Positions 54,203 through 64,000 of a stretch of DNA of 64,000 nt are shown here, one piece after another. Source of the stretch: Methylophaga nitratireducenticrescens. Its GTDB lineage: Bacteria > Pseudomonadota > Gammaproteobacteria > Nitrosococcales > Methylophagaceae. Numbering within the stretch: position 1 is the first letter of the stretch; every line of letters begins with the position of its first letter. Location of the stretch: contig NC_017857.3 in assembly GCF_000260985.4 (NCBI RefSeq), positions 2,232,001-2,296,000 on the forward strand, written 5' to 3'. A model generated the notes under the pieces. That model was not told the DNA's origin. It saw only the letters and a list, made by a program, of their open reading frames with translations, and made no database searches. Both the position numbers and the translations under genes were made by a program.

Positions 54203-56956
54203 ATGGACAAAACCTATAATCCCGATGCAATAGAACAACGCTGGTATCAACAGTGGGAACAAAACGGCGAATTCAAACCTTCTGGCGAAGGCACGCCCTA
54301 CGCCATTATGTTGCCGCCGCCAAATGTCACCGGCAGTTTGCATATGGGTCATGGGTTTAATAACACCATCATGGATTTGCTGACTCGTTATCACCGCATG
54401 AAAGGCGATAACACGCTGTGGCAACCGGGTACTGACCATGCCGGTATCGCCACCCAGATGGTAGTGGAACGTCAGTTAAATGCCGAAGGTAAAACCCGCC
54501 ATGATTTAGGCCGTGACGCCTTTATTGAACGGGTCTGGGACTGGAAAGGCGAATCCGGTGGCAATATTACCCGTCAGCTACGTCGTCTTGGTTCCTCTCT
54601 GGACTGGTCTCGAGATCGTTTCACCATGGATGACAATCTGTCCGAAGCGGTCAAACATGTGTTTATCAAATTGCATGAAGAAGGTTTGATTTACCGCGGT
54701 AAACGTCTGGTGAACTGGGATCCGGTTTTACATACCGCCGTATCTGATTTGGAAGTATTATCAGAAGAAGAAGCTGGTCATTTATGGCATTTCCGTTATC
54801 CGTTAACCGATGGCAGTGGTCATCTGGTAGTTGCCACTACCCGTCCGGAAACTATGCTCGGTGACACGGCTGTAGCAGTACATCCGGAAGACGAACGTTA
54901 TAAACAGCTGATTGGCAAAACCATCACCTTGCCTTTAGTCGGCCGTGAAATTCCGATCATTGGCGATGACTACGTTGATCCGGAATTTGGTAGTGGCTGC
55001 GTCAAAATTACTCCAGCCCATGATTTCAACGATGCTGAAGTTGGCAATCGTCACAATCTTGAACAAATCAATATTCTGACCATTGATGCTGCCATTAATG
55101 ACAATGCACCGGAAAAATATCGCGGTCTGGATCGCTATGCAGCCCGCAAACAAATCGTTGCCGATTTTGAAGAATTAGGCTTACTGGAAACCATTCAGGA
55201 CCATAAACTGATGGTGCCACGAGGTGATCGGTCTAATGCTGTTATCGAACCATTATTGACTGATCAGTGGTATGTCAAAGCTGATGTACTGGCGGCTCCG
55301 GCAGTTGAAGCGGTACAGTCAGGTAAAATTAAATTTGTCCCAGCCAACTGGGATAAAACCTTTTATAACTGGATGGATGGCATTCAGGACTGGTGTATTT
55401 CACGACAAATCTGGTGGGGACACCGCATCCCTGCCTGGTATGACGAACAGGGCAATATCTATGTTGGTCATGATGAAGCCGATGTCCGCCAAAAACACCA
55501 ATTGGATGATGCAATCAGCCTGAAACAGGATGAAGATGTTTTAGATACCTGGTTCTCTTCAGCGTTATGGCCCTTCTCCACTTTGGGTTGGCCGGCTGAT
55601 GATGCGGCTTTGAAAACCTGGTATCCGACCAGTGTTTTGGTGACCGGTTTTGACATTATCTTTTTCTGGGTTGCCCGGATGATGATGATGGGCATCAAAT
55701 TTATGGATGATGTGCCATTCAAAGAAGTCTATATCCATGGTCTGGTGCGCGACTCACATGGCCAGAAAATGTCCAAATCCAAAGGTAATGTTCTGGATCC
55801 CATCGATATTATCGACGGTATTGATCTGGAATCTTTGGTTGCCAAACGTACCAGTGGCATGATGCAGCCACAACTGGCCGCCAAGATTGAAAAAGCTACT
55901 CGCAAGGAATTTCCGGAAGGTATCGCACCGCACGGAACCGATGCGCTGCGCTTTACCTTTGCCTCTCTAGCCACTACCGGACGTGATATCAATTTTGATA
56001 TGAATCGCATTGCCGGTTATCGAAACTTTTGTAACAAACTGTGGAATGCAGCGCGTTACGTATTAATGAATACCGAAGATCAGGATACCGGCATTGATAA
56101 CGCTGAAGTCGAACTCAGTCTGGCGGATCGCTGGATCATTTCGTTATTACAACAAACTGAACTGGATGTTACCCGCGCTATCGACAGCTATCGCTTTGAT
56201 TTGGCGGCACAGGCGATTTACGAGTTTATCTGGAATAACTATTGTGACTGGTATTTGGAGCTGTCTAAACCAGTTTTAAATAATAATGCAGCCAGTGATG
56301 TCGCCAAACGTGGCACCCGCCGTACCCTGGTTCGGGTATTGGAAGCCACGCTGCGTTTAGCACATCCGTTTATGCCGTTTATTACCGAAGAAATCTGGCA
56401 GACCATCGCGCCACTGGCTGGTAAATCCGGCAACACCATTATTAACCAGCCGTATCCTGTTGCTGATAGCAGCAAAATTGATTTGGTTGCCGAAGAAGAA
56501 ATGAAATGGTTGATGAAATTTACAAATGGTATTCGCTCCATTCGTTCACAAATGAACATTGCTCCAAAGAAAAGTCTAAAAGTAATTCTTAAGAATGCTG
56601 ATAATATAGATAAAACCCTTGTAGATATTCGAGGGAATTTTTTGAAAAAATTAGCTAATTTAGATGCAATTGAATACTTAAATGGCGAAGCGCCTGCTGC
56701 TGCTACTGCACTGGTTGGTAAAATGGAAATTCTGATTCCTCTAGAAGGCTTGATTGATAAGGATGCTGAAATTGCCCGTCTGGACAAAGAAATCAGCAAA
56801 CTGGATAAAATCATCAAACAATCAGCGGGCAAACTGAGTAATGAAAATTATGTTGCCAAGGCGCCCGCAGATGTTGTTGCCAAAGAACGTGAAAAACTGG
56901 CCGAGCTGGAACAGTCGTTAAGTCAGTTACAGCAGCAACGTAAAGCCTTGGGCTAA
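54203..56956 (+). CDS. valS: Valyl-tRNA synthetase
   Basis: 917 residues, class I synthetase. ATP motif [15 protein letters not shown] (HMGH), editing domain (about 190-340, [15 protein letters not shown]), second motif [11 protein letters not shown] and a C-terminal coiled coil (about 845-917) that holds the tRNA. It charges tRNA-Val and hydrolyses mischarged threonine. The end of the gene (56560-56690) is noticeably more AT-rich than the rest, though no frame is broken. Confidence 0.97.
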   Translation: MDKTYNPDAIEQRWYQQWEQNGEFKPSGEGTPYAIMLPPPNVTGSLHMGHGFNNTIMDLLTRYHRMKGDNTLWQPGTDHAGIATQMVVERQLNAEGKTRHDLGRDAFIERVWDWKGESGGNITRQLRRLGSSLDWSRDRFTMDDNLSEAVKHVFIKLHEEGLIYRGKRLVNWDPVLHTAVSDLEVLSEEEAGHLWHFRYPLTDGSGHLVVATTRPETMLGDTAVAVHPEDERYKQLIGKTITLPLVGREIPIIGDDYVDPEFGSGCVKITPAHDFNDAEVGNRHNLEQINILTIDAAINDNAPEKYRGLDRYAARKQIVADFEELGLLETIQDHKLMVPRGDRSNAVIEPLLTDQWYVKADVLAAPAVEAVQSGKIKFVPANWDKTFYNWMDGIQDWCISRQIWWGHRIPAWYDEQGNIYVGHDEADVRQKHQLDDAISLKQDEDVLDTWFSSALWPFSTLGWPADDAALKTWYPTSVLVTGFDIIFFWVARMMMMGIKFMDDVPFKEVYIHGLVRDSHGQKMSKSKGNVLDPIDIIDGIDLESLVAKRTSGMMQPQLAAKIEKATRKEFPEGIAPHGTDALRFTFASLATTGRDINFDMNRIAGYRNFCNKLWNAARYVLMNTEDQDTGIDNAEVELSLADRWIISLLQQTELDVTRAIDSYRFDLAAQAIYEFIWNNYCDWYLELSKPVLNNNAASDVAKRGTRRTLVRVLEATLRLAHPFMPFITEEIWQTIAPLAGKSGNTIINQPYPVADSSKIDLVAEEEMKWLMKFTNGIRSIRSQMNIAPKKSLKVILKNADNIDKTLVDIRGNFLKKLANLDAIEYLNGEAPAAATALVGKMEILIPLEGLIDKDAEIARLDKEISKLDKIIKQSAGKLSNENYVAKAPADVVAKEREKLAELEQSLSQLQQQRKALG

Positions 56957-57017
56957 AACCCTAAGTCCTTTTCTAGGAACTTTCCGACTCTATTAGTCAG
57001 TCAATAACAATACGAAA

Positions 57018-57037
57018 AGCCGGTGTTTTCGCCGGCT
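57018..57037. terminator. Hairpin between valS and selO
   Basis: AGCCGG (57018-57023) and CCGGCT (57032-57037) with an 8-nt loop. There is no T run on the plus strand (GCTATC), so this is a weak terminator or attenuator candidate for valS. Confidence 0.35.
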
Positions 57038-57058
57038 GCTATCTGTTGTAATAGGCCT

Positions 57059-58687
57059 ATGACTACTGAAGAATTTAATCCCAACGACGCCACTACCACG
57101 CCAATGACACGGCTGCAATTCGATAACCGGTTTGTACGGGAGCTCCCCGCCGATCCGGATACCGAAAATGTTCGCCGTCAGGTGCTTGGTGCCTGTTATA
57201 CCTTTGTGAACCCTACGCCTGTCGCCGATCCTAAACTGGTCGCTTATTCCATGGATTTAGCTACCGACTTAGGCATCAGACCGGTAGATTGTGAAAGCCG
57301 ACAGTTTGCTAATGTATTTGCCGGTAATGAAATGCTAGAAGGCATGCAACCCCATGCCATGTGCTATGGCGGACATCAATTTGGCAACTGGGCCGGACAA
57401 CTGGGCGATGGCCGTGCCATCAATCTCGGTGAAGTTCAGGATATTCACGGCCAGTTGCAAATGCTGCAGCTTAAAGGTTCAGGTGAAACCCCCTATTCCC
57501 GTTCGGCTGATGGTTTAGCGGTATTACGATCATCCGTTCGTGAATTTCTCTGCAGTGAAGCCATGTTTCATCTTGGTGTACCCACAACCCGTGCCTTGAG
57601 TCTGATCACAACCGGAGAAGGCGTAGTTCGCGATATGTTTTACGATGGCCGGCCGCAAACTGAACCGGGTGCGATTGTCTGTCGAGTCGCGCCTTCTTTC
57701 CTGCGCATTGGTAATTACGAATTGTTTAACTCGCGAGGCGATATCGACAATCTTCGTTTATTGATCGATTACACCATTCGCCATCATTTTCCGCATCTGG
57801 GAGAACCTTCCAAAGAAACTTATCTGGCCTGGTTTAAAGAAGTCTGTGAACGCACAGCAGATTTAGTAGTGCACTGGATGCGTGTCGGTTTTGTGCATGG
57901 CGTATTAAACACTGATAACACTTCGATTTTAGGACTGACTATTGATTACGGCCCTTATGGCTGGATTGATAATTACGATCCCGACTGGACGCCTAACACC
58001 ACCGATGCCACTGGTAAACGCTACCGTTTTGGGCATCAGCCGCAGATTGCCCAGTGGAATCTGCTGCAACTCGGCAACGCGATATATCCATTGATTAATG
58101 AAGTTGAGCCGTTACAACAGATTCTTACCGATTATGTCGAGCTCTACACCAATAAATGGCAACAGATGCGTGCCGACAAGCTGGGACTGAACGAGTATCA
58201 GGGTGATGATGATCATGAATTGAATCAGCAGTTACAGAAAATTCTGTTATTGGCTGAAACCGATATGACGATTTTCTATCGCCGATTAGCCGATGTGAGC
58301 TGTGAACAGAAGGACCTCAGCGATGAAGCACTATTGGAACCGTTGATGGAAGCTTATTACGCCCCAGATGCCTTATCGAAAGAAGATAAAAAAGATATCT
58401 GTGACTGGTTGCGTCAGTATCAGCAACGTGTGCAACAGGATGGCACCAGTGACCAGGATAGAAAAGCCAGAATGAATCTGGTTAATCCGAAATATGTATT
58501 ACGCAACTACTTGTCACAACAGGCGATTGATAAAGCCCATGAGGGTGATTACAGCATGATTGATGAACTTCTGGAGGTCATGCACCGTCCTTATGATGAA
58601 CAACCACAGTATGATCATTACGCAGCCAAACGCCCAGACTGGGCCAGAGATAAACCTGGCTGCTCGATGCTGTCCTGTAGTTCTTAA
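57059..58687 (+). CDS. selO: Protein adenylyltransferase SelO (YdiU)
   Basis: 542 residues from the ATG at 57059; a further ATG at 57104 begins nearer the usual family start (MTRLQFDNRFVRELP). SelO is a pseudokinase that binds ATP inverted and transfers AMP to proteins under oxidative stress. Signatures are GQLGDGRAINLGE, LKGSGETPYSRSADGLAVLR and VHGVLNTDNTSILGLTIDYG. The extreme C-terminus GCSMLSCSS has two cysteines; in eukaryotes the corresponding place carries selenocysteine, here replaced by cysteine. Confidence 0.94.
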   Translation: MTTEEFNPNDATTTPMTRLQFDNRFVRELPADPDTENVRRQVLGACYTFVNPTPVADPKLVAYSMDLATDLGIRPVDCESRQFANVFAGNEMLEGMQPHAMCYGGHQFGNWAGQLGDGRAINLGEVQDIHGQLQMLQLKGSGETPYSRSADGLAVLRSSVREFLCSEAMFHLGVPTTRALSLITTGEGVVRDMFYDGRPQTEPGAIVCRVAPSFLRIGNYELFNSRGDIDNLRLLIDYTIRHHFPHLGEPSKETYLAWFKEVCERTADLVVHWMRVGFVHGVLNTDNTSILGLTIDYGPYGWIDNYDPDWTPNTTDATGKRYRFGHQPQIAQWNLLQLGNAIYPLINEVEPLQQILTDYVELYTNKWQQMRADKLGLNEYQGDDDHELNQQLQKILLLAETDMTIFYRRLADVSCEQKDLSDEALLEPLMEAYYAPDALSKEDKKDICDWLRQYQQRVQQDGTSDQDRKARMNLVNPKYVLRNYLSQQAIDKAHEGDYSMIDELLEVMHRPYDEQPQYDHYAAKRPDWARDKPGCSMLSCSS

Positions 58688-58703
58688 ATTAAGGAGTAGT
58701 TAG

Positions 58704-59810
58704 ATGAAGTTGATCAGTAAGCTGTTTGTTTTATTGATTTTAACCTCTGCAATTACTGCCCATGCGGGTAGCGTCAATGATAAAAAGCTGCAAATTGACA
58801 AGGTTGCAGATGGATTGGGTATCCCATGGGGAATGGCAATCTTGCCGGATGGCACAATGCTGGTTACTCAACGTGAAGGTAAATTAATTCTGCTTGATCT
58901 GGATTCAGGAAATAAGACCAACATAAGTGGCGTCCCCAAGGTCAAAGCTGTTGGACAGGGCGGTTTTCTGGATGTTGCTCTATCCCCCGATTATACAGAA
59001 AGCGGCTGGATTTATTTCACATATAGCAAAGATGTAGACGGCCAGGGTGCCACCACCCTCGCCCGTGCCAAGTTGGATGGAAACACCCTAAGTGATTGGA
59101 ACGATTTGCTGGTCACTCAATCTCGTACCAGTAAAGGTCAGCATTACGGCAGCCGAATTGTATTTGACCAACAGGGTCATCTGTTTTTCTCGATTGGAGA
59201 TCGTGGGGAACGTGATAGAGCTCAGGATCTAAGCAATCACAATGGCACCATTCTGCGACTCAAACTTGATGGCAGTGTCCCGCAGGACAATCCTTTTGTG
59301 GGAGATACTAATGCCTTGCCGGAAATTTGGAGTTATGGTCATCGTAATCCGCAAGGGTTATTTTATAACGCCGAGACTCAGCAACTATGGGACATTGAAC
59401 ATGGTCCACGCGGTGGCGATGAAATCAATCTGATTGAAGCCGGTAAAAACTACGGTTGGCCGGAAGCTTCTCATGGCAAGGAATACTACGCTCCAGTTTC
59501 CGTTGGCAAAAAAGAAGTAGAAGGTATGGAAAATCCGGTAAAAGTTTATATTCCCTCAATTGCCCCCAGTGGTCTGGTGCAATATCAAGGTGATGCTTTC
59601 CCGGATTGGCAAGGCGATTTAATTTCCGGTGCGCTGGCGTTACAGCATCTGAACCGGGTTAAAATTCAGGATAATCAGGCAGTCGATGAAGTACGCTATC
59701 TGCGAACAATGAAAAAACGTATTCGCGATGTTATTGAAAGCCCTGAAGGCTGGTTATATGTGTCAACTGATGATGGCGAAATTTATCGCATCCAGCCTGC
59801 AGCCAATTAA
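58704..59810 (+). CDS. PQQ-dependent aldose sugar dehydrogenase (YliI type)
   Basis: 368 residues with a signal peptide (KLISKLFVLLILTSAITAHA), then a six-bladed propeller. The segment IPWGMAILPDGTMLVTQREG, GQHYGSRIVFDQQGHLFFSI, GHRNPQGLFYN and DIEHGPRGGDEINLIEAG match soluble PQQ glucose/aldose dehydrogenases. It oxidises sugars in the periplasm when PQQ is available; the true substrate is unknown. A ribosome site AAGGAG precedes the ATG, 16 bp after selO. Confidence 0.92.
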   Translation: MKLISKLFVLLILTSAITAHAGSVNDKKLQIDKVADGLGIPWGMAILPDGTMLVTQREGKLILLDLDSGNKTNISGVPKVKAVGQGGFLDVALSPDYTESGWIYFTYSKDVDGQGATTLARAKLDGNTLSDWNDLLVTQSRTSKGQHYGSRIVFDQQGHLFFSIGDRGERDRAQDLSNHNGTILRLKLDGSVPQDNPFVGDTNALPEIWSYGHRNPQGLFYNAETQQLWDIEHGPRGGDEINLIEAGKNYGWPEASHGKEYYAPVSVGKKEVEGMENPVKVYIPSIAPSGLVQYQGDAFPDWQGDLISGALALQHLNRVKIQDNQAVDEVRYLRTMKKRIRDVIESPEGWLYVSTDDGEIYRIQPAAN

Positions 59811-60274
59811 TAGTTAATGTCCAGAATCAGATAACGATGACCACCATCCTGAACCTGAATACTCACCTCATCATCAATCTGCTTTTTTAATAACGCCCGC
59901 GCCAAAGGTGAATCGACACTGATATTGCCTTTGGCGTGGTCAATCTCATCCGGACCGACAATACGGTATTGAACCTCTTCCGTATCATCCTTCAACAGCG
60001 TCACGTACGCAGCAAAAAACACCGCATCCTGATCATCCGGAATACGATCAATCACCATCAAATCGGGAATACGTTTTTGAAGATAGCGAATACGCCGGTC
60101 TATTTCTCTGAGTTCTTTCTTGCGATAAATATATTCTGCATTCTCAGATCGATCCCCTTCTGCCGCTGCAGCCGCCAGCGCCTGAACCACATGTCTGCGT
60201 CGCTGCCAGCGTTCACTCAGTTCCTGGTTCATCCGGAACATGCCATCAGCAGTAATGTAAGGTGATGAATCCAT
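59807..60274 (-). CDS. greB: Transcription elongation factor GreB
   Basis: 155 residues. N-terminal coiled coil with the catalytic acidic tip AEGDRSENAEYIYRKKELRE, then an FKBP-like C-terminal domain. It rescues backtracked RNA polymerase by stimulating transcript cleavage. The IYRKKELREIDRRIRYLQKR basic patch marks GreB rather than GreA. Convergent with the sugar dehydrogenase (4-bp overlap) and one base of overlap with the upstream Mqo-like gene. Confidence 0.94.
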   Translation of the reverse strand: MDSSPYITADGMFRMNQELSERWQRRRHVVQALAAAAAEGDRSENAEYIYRKKELREIDRRIRYLQKRIPDLMVIDRIPDDQDAVFFAAYVTLLKDDTEEVQYRIVGPDEIDHAKGNISVDSPLARALLKKQIDDEVSIQVQDGGHRYLILDINY

Positions 60275-61620
60275 TAATTTATTGTTGCTGCTTTATGAAG
60301 TGTTTGCTTCAGCTGTGATTCATTAATTGTTGCACCCAAACGGCTGGCAATCAGCCGCATATCGGTTTCAGCATTTTCCAGACAGCTGGTGCCGCCAGGC
60401 GATGGTGTCATGTTAAAAACAATGCCTGTACCAGGGTTAATCTTCGCTTCCCCCATCAACAATTTGGCATTCTTTTTATCAATCAACTGAGGTCTGACAC
60501 CCCCAAAACCTTTGGCAAATTCAATATCTTTCAATTGCAGGCCAGGCACAATTTTGCGGGCATCTTTCAAAAACAGCCAGCGACGTAATAACGGCACTTC
60601 AAACAGAAAGTTTTTAAAGATGTAATTGCGAATATCCTTAATCCGGAATAAATCCCAGAACACTCTCATTACCCGGCTGTCGAGACGCAGAACACGCAGA
60701 AAATCGAAAAAAGTTTTGTTGTTATAACGCTCTAACAGTGGCAGTAATAATGCTGTAGGTCCAAACCGGGTTTTACCTTCGACCAGTACATCCGGATCCC
60801 CATGTACCGCTGCAAAAGGCAACGCATCATTCTGCACGGTATATACCTTGCCACGGAGAACCTGCGGAGTGAAATAAAAGCTTCCAGCTACTGGCAGACA
60901 GGAGAACTCCAACCCGTACCCCATTTTCTGTGCCAGTAATAAGCTGTGTCCGCCCGCAGAAACCACTACACTGCGAGCCTTGATGATTTTGTCGCCGGTG
61001 ACCAGCGAAAACACGCCATCTTTTTCGACAATATCATCGACTTCACTGTTAAACGCTAACTGGATTTGTTTATCAGTTTTTGCTTTGGCTTTATCAACAA
61101 AGGCTTCAGATAAACGCAGATAATCCACTGCACTGTAATCATCCAAAACGGCAAGCGCAACACAGGGTTCTGCCCGCATTTCGCCATTAACCATAACCAC
61201 TGAAGGTTCATAAGTTGCAATATCGGATTTCTCCAATAGCTTCATCTTGGGGAATACTTCACGGAAAGTCTGGTAACGTTGGCGAAGCTGACGACATTCC
61301 TGCTCGCCTACACCTAAAACCATTTTCGGATATTTGAAAATCACCTGATCAACATTGGCTAAATCGGCAGCAAAATTCACCAGCATCTCAGCGGCGGCCT
61401 TTACTTTAGTGGCTTTCTCCAATGTGTAGTTGGTTTCAATATCACCGCAATGGATAGTCTGACTGTTGTTACGGCCATTGGAGTTGACCTTGGCCACTCC
61501 GGCATACTTTTCCAACAGGACAATATCATTGAGATCAGTATATTCAGCCAGCATATACAGTAGCGCGGTGCCACAGACACCGCCACCGATAATGGCTACC
61601 TGATGAATTTGGTCTGACAT
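60274..61620 (-). CDS. FAD-dependent oxidoreductase, malate:quinone oxidoreductase-like
   Basis: 448 residues. FAD-binding N-terminus VAIIGGGVCGTALLYMLAEY, a second nucleotide-proximal segment KVNSNGRNNSQTIHCGDIET and the C-terminal FGGVRPQLIDKKNAKLLMGE. These place it with the Mqo/LhgO branch that oxidises 2-hydroxy acids to keto acids and passes electrons to quinone. Residues RNNSQTIH in particular resemble Mqo. Malate is the likely but unproven substrate. Cotranscribed with greB. Confidence 0.78.
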   Translation of the reverse strand: MSDQIHQVAIIGGGVCGTALLYMLAEYTDLNDIVLLEKYAGVAKVNSNGRNNSQTIHCGDIETNYTLEKATKVKAAAEMLVNFAADLANVDQVIFKYPKMVLGVGEQECRQLRQRYQTFREVFPKMKLLEKSDIATYEPSVVMVNGEMRAEPCVALAVLDDYSAVDYLRLSEAFVDKAKAKTDKQIQLAFNSEVDDIVEKDGVFSLVTGDKIIKARSVVVSAGGHSLLLAQKMGYGLEFSCLPVAGSFYFTPQVLRGKVYTVQNDALPFAAVHGDPDVLVEGKTRFGPTALLLPLLERYNNKTFFDFLRVLRLDSRVMRVFWDLFRIKDIRNYIFKNFLFEVPLLRRWLFLKDARKIVPGLQLKDIEFAKGFGGVRPQLIDKKNAKLLMGEAKINPGTGIVFNMTPSPGGTSCLENAETDMRLIASRLGATINESQLKQTLHKAATIN

Positions 61621-61724
61621 AATTTTTCCCGTGCTTAAACGACGGAAATTTTAGCAAAACGTTAATCAGACCGTTTAAAAATATCACTATTTGATCAAAA
61701 TCTGAGCCTAAGAAAATGCTCTGA

Positions 61725-64000
61725 TTATTTATATTTTGTTTTATTACTGCCAGAAAAGGACGGTATTGTTGAGAGAATCGCCTGCAACTCACTGCGTTTC
61801 TTTTTACTTTTCACCGGTTTTTTAACGGCCGTTAATTTATCAACATCGGTCAACAGGTTCTCCAATTGCGCAGGATCCGGAAGTGGTGTCTCCTGGGTTG
61901 GAGGAATCAGTGATGCATTATTATCTGATTGCGTCGCCTGCAACTTTTCAACATCTTTAAGTAATGATTCGAGACGTTCCGGTTCAGGTAACTCGGGCTG
62001 TTCTGGAATATCAAAACCGGCTATTTCTGACTGGGTCTGCTTACGGTCCTGTTCAGCCTGGGCTTGTTCTTCGGCCAGTGCGGCTGCAAAATCCAACTCT
62101 GCCTTTGTTGGTTCTTTTGAGACTTCGGCTTCGGCTTCGGCTTCGGCTTCGGCTTCGGCTTCGGCTTCGGCTTCGGCTTCGGCTTCGGCTTCGGCTTCGG
62201 CTTCGGCTTCGGCTTCGGCTTCGGCTTCGGCTTCGGCTTCGGCTTCGGCTTCGGCTTCGGCTTCGGCTTCGGCTTCGGCTTCGGCTTCGGCTTCGGCTTC
62301 GGCTTCGGCTTCGGCTTCGGCTTCGGCTTCGGCTTCGGCTTCGGCTTCGGCTTCGGCTTCGGCTTCGGCTTCGGCTTCGGCTTCGGCTTCGGCTTCGGCT
62401 TCGGCTTCGGCTTCGGCTTCGGCTTCGGCTTCGGCTTCGGCTTCGGCTTCGGCAGAGATTGTTTCAGTTCGATCTATTTCTGGCTCAATAATTTGTTCAC
62501 TTGCCTGCATTATTTCGCTTGCTGAATCATCTTCGGTCAAAGATTCTGGCGGCAAATCATTAGTTGAATCGGCCAGCTGCTCTTCATTTAAAAGCTCTGC
62601 TACCCATTCGTCAGCTTCTGATGAGGGTGTTTTATTTGGTGGAATAGTAGCTTCTACATCATCATCGGGTTGATTCGACTCGTTATCTACACTTTGATCC
62701 TGATCTAAAATTTCCAATTCATTTACATGTGAAGCTAGTTCGGCCTCCTCATCAAAAACATTATCCATCTCATCGACAGGTGCTTCTAATTCTTCTGAGG
62801 ATTGGAATTGAAAGCTTTCCTCTTCTGCTTCATTCTCTTCCATCGGCTCGATTGATGATAATTCAGCTTCAGCAGGAGTTTGGCTTTCATATGAGTCTGT
62901 CTGTTCAGCATCATCTTCAGGCATTTGTGCAGCTAATAGCTTTTGTTGTAAGTCTTCCTCTTCAGTTAACTGAAAAGGCTCATCTTGGGTAACAGACTCT
63001 TCTGATGCATTCTCAGTATCGACCTTTTCGGCTAATGGATCAGTTTGAAGCGCAGCAATATCTGTTGCGTCGTTTGGAGATGATTGCTGAAAACGTTCAT
63101 TGGGAGTGGCTGAATCTTCTAATGTTGTTTCAGTAAATGGATTCTCCGCCTGCGTTTCATCAAGCCGTTGCTGTCTTGCTGCTTTTAATCTTTCAGTCCG
63201 CTCACGAAGTTTGGCGCGCAGCTTATCAATCTCATTAAATGGCTCTTCTGCCTTTTCCTCAAGATTATTAGTTTTGTTACCACTGTTTGCATCTTCATGG
63301 TTTGGCTGTGAGGCCATTATTCCGGCTAAGCTTTCTGTCTCATTATCTTGTGTCGCTTCGGCTTGGATTTCGGTAACAGAGTCCTCTGTTTGGCCTTCTT
63401 CAATCGAGTCGCTTTGATTGTTTAGCTCTGATTCAGTGGTATGCTGATCAGCTGAGAACGTATCATTCAATTCCATATCGGCTGGTGGAGCTTCAGCGGA
63501 GGGTTGAGCTTCTTCAGCGGGATCCTGAGAATTTTGATTAATCAATTCATCAAGCTCAACGAAATCAAGACTTTCTGGATTTGAATCATTTACTGATAAG
63601 GTTTCTTCAGCATTTTCAGTTTCTGCAGAAACTAACTCTTCAGGCTGTTCAACTGAATTTTCTGCCAGCATATCCTCTGCTGAAAATTGCTCAGCTGATT
63701 CAACCCCATCATTAATATTATCCAATGAATTCTGGCTAATCGGTTCTTCTGACTCAGTGGACTCACTGCTTTCAAGGTTTGAATCAGGTATGTCTGAAGC
63801 TTCTTCGATAGCGTTGATTTCTGCTGAATCTATATCTTCGGTAGTTTCAGCTGATTCTTCTGGTAATGTTTCAGTAGATGCAAATTGTTCTAACGTTTCA
63901 GCTGCTTCAGAATGAATATCCGAGTTCTGACTAATTGATTCTTCCTGTTCATCAGACTCTCTATTTGGCGAACCCAAATCATCTACTGATAAGGTTTCTT
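61725..64000 (-). CDS. Very acidic repeat protein, partial (5' end beyond window)
   Basis: At least 758 residues; the frame stays open to the window edge, and the apparent start at 63977 is a TTG that I do not accept. Order from the visible N-terminal side: three imperfect repeats of about 65 residues (each opening ISQNS/INQNS, at about 15, 80 and 146 of the part below 63977), long Glu/Ser/Gln-rich sequence, a short charged coiled coil ([20 protein letters not shown]), 55 perfect Ala-Glu pairs, then a basic C-terminus ([20 protein letters not shown]). No recognisable enzyme domain. No signal or membrane helix is visible, but the N-terminus is missing. Function unknown. Confidence 0.8.
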   Translation of the reverse strand, partial: ETLSVDDLGSPNRESDEQEESISQNSDIHSEAAETLEQFASTETLPEESAETTEDIDSAEINAIEEASDIPDSNLESSESTESEEPISQNSLDNINDGVESAEQFSAEDMLAENSVEQPEELVSAETENAEETLSVNDSNPESLDFVELDELINQNSQDPAEEAQPSAEAPPADMELNDTFSADQHTTESELNNQSDSIEEGQTEDSVTEIQAEATQDNETESLAGIMASQPNHEDANSGNKTNNLEEKAEEPFNEIDKLRAKLRERTERLKAARQQRLDETQAENPFTETTLEDSATPNERFQQSSPNDATDIAALQTDPLAEKVDTENASEESVTQDEPFQLTEEEDLQQKLLAAQMPEDDAEQTDSYESQTPAEAELSSIEPMEENEAEEESFQFQSSEELEAPVDEMDNVFDEEAELASHVNELEILDQDQSVDNESNQPDDDVEATIPPNKTPSSEADEWVAELLNEEQLADSTNDLPPESLTEDDSASEIMQASEQIIEPEIDRTETISAEAEAEAEAEAEAEAEAEAEAEAEAEAEAEAEAEAEAEAEAEAEAEAEAEAEAEAEAEAEAEAEAEAEAEAEAEAEAEAEAEAEAEAEAEAEAEAEAEAEAEAEAEAEAEVSKEPTKAELDFAAALAEEQAQAEQDRKQTQSEIAGFDIPEQPELPEPERLESLLKDVEKLQATQSDNNASLIPPTQETPLPDPAQLENLLTDVDKLTAVKKPVKSKKKRSELQAILSTIPSFSGSNKTKYK
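62124..62453 (-). repeat. 55 perfect tandem copies of a 6-bp unit (GCCGAA, Ala-Glu)
   Basis: The plus strand reads TTCGGC 55 times without a single mismatch over 330 bp; the coding strand is GCCGAA, giving (Ala-Glu)55. The unit is a multiple of three, so gains or losses of copies keep the frame. Perfect identity implies recent expansion by slippage, or possible miscounting in assembly. Confidence 0.97.
63530..64000 (-). repeat. Imperfect repeats of about 65-66 residues in the acidic protein
   Basis: ISQNS/INQNS motifs recur at 65- and 66-residue spacing. The DNA ACTGATAAGGTTTCTT at the right window edge recurs near 63592, encoding ETLSV in both. The array probably continues outside the window. 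Confidence 0.65.

Noticed and set aside
56239-56832. 197-residue minus-strand frame opposite valS
   Set aside because: Antisense shadow of valS; no start signal and no family likeness.
61964-62491. Plus-strand open frame of 175 residues rich in Leu-Arg repeats
   Set aside because: It is the antisense reading of the Ala-Glu hexamer tract. It has no ribosome site and lies opposite a clear long coding frame.
63975-63977. TTG as the start of the acidic repeat protein
   Set aside because: The same frame is open to the window edge and encodes another copy of the repeat (ETLSV), so the true start is outside.

Overview
The window looks like a stretch of gammaproteobacterial chromosome. The evidence is the gene orders leuD-leuB-asd-fimV-truA-trpF-trpB-trpA-accD-folC, lptD-surA-pdxA-rsmA, divergent lptFG / pepA-holC-valS, and hupB-tRNAs-ppiD, together with an E. 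coli-like tmRNA tag (ANDNNYALAA). Base composition looks moderate, below 50% GC by eye. An edd-eda pair, a PQQ-type sugar dehydrogenase, a FadL porin and a sodium-type PomAB motor would fit a marine, possibly methylotrophic organism of the Methylophaga type. The genus is an inference, not something the sequence proves.

Layout. (1) 1-360: the 3' end of msrA. (2) 412-6000: an accessory island between msrA and the 3' end of ssrA. It holds a HEPN/MNT toxin-antitoxin pair with a clear operator-promoter, two complete integron gene cassettes with matching attC sites but no visible integrase, and a NERD-UvrD helicase. (3) 6001-9183: ssrA-smpB, an NSS transporter, ratA and rnfH. (4) 9173-13953: a DUF455 ferritin-like gene with an orphan ABC permease, then rhodanese, a secreted Cys-Gly-Cys protein, DUF692 and DUF2063, which resemble a metallo-oxygenase peptide-modification pair. 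(5) 14016-20813: eda-edd, trmB, a FadL porin and an acyl-CoA ligase. (6) 20805-32246: the leu/asd/fimV/trp/accD/folC block on the minus strand. (7) 32452-38605: pomAB, a membrane-tethered oligopeptide-binding protein, fabI and a dicarboxylate/amino-acid symporter. (8) 38599-40620: hipBA on what looks like a small insertion placed in the loop of a terminator, with imperfect terminal inverted repeats and a 9-bp direct duplication. (9) 40650-48718: ppiD, two tRNAs, hupB, rsmA, pdxA, surA and lptD. (10) 48960-58687: a tRNA-Ala/tRNA-Glu operon, a small secreted unknown, lptFG, pepA-holC-valS and selO. (11) 58704-61620: sugar dehydrogenase, greB and an Mqo-like oxidoreductase. (12) 61725-64000 (open at the edge): a very acidic repeat protein with 55 perfect Ala-Glu hexamer repeats and a second imperfect repeat of about 65 residues.

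How the genes work together. Envelope assembly is strongly represented: lptD, lptF and lptG for lipopolysaccharide export, and surA and ppiD as periplasmic chaperones. Amino-acid and fatty-acid synthesis share the long minus-strand block. tmRNA and SmpB form the ribosome-rescue pair. Three toxin-antitoxin-like or HEPN loci (849/446, 1917 and 38790/39110) sit in the two accessory insertions. The most informative new observations are the integrase-less cassette array with its internally consistent attC boundaries, the hipBA insertion whose removal rebuilds a perfect terminator, and the extreme Ala-Glu microsatellite.
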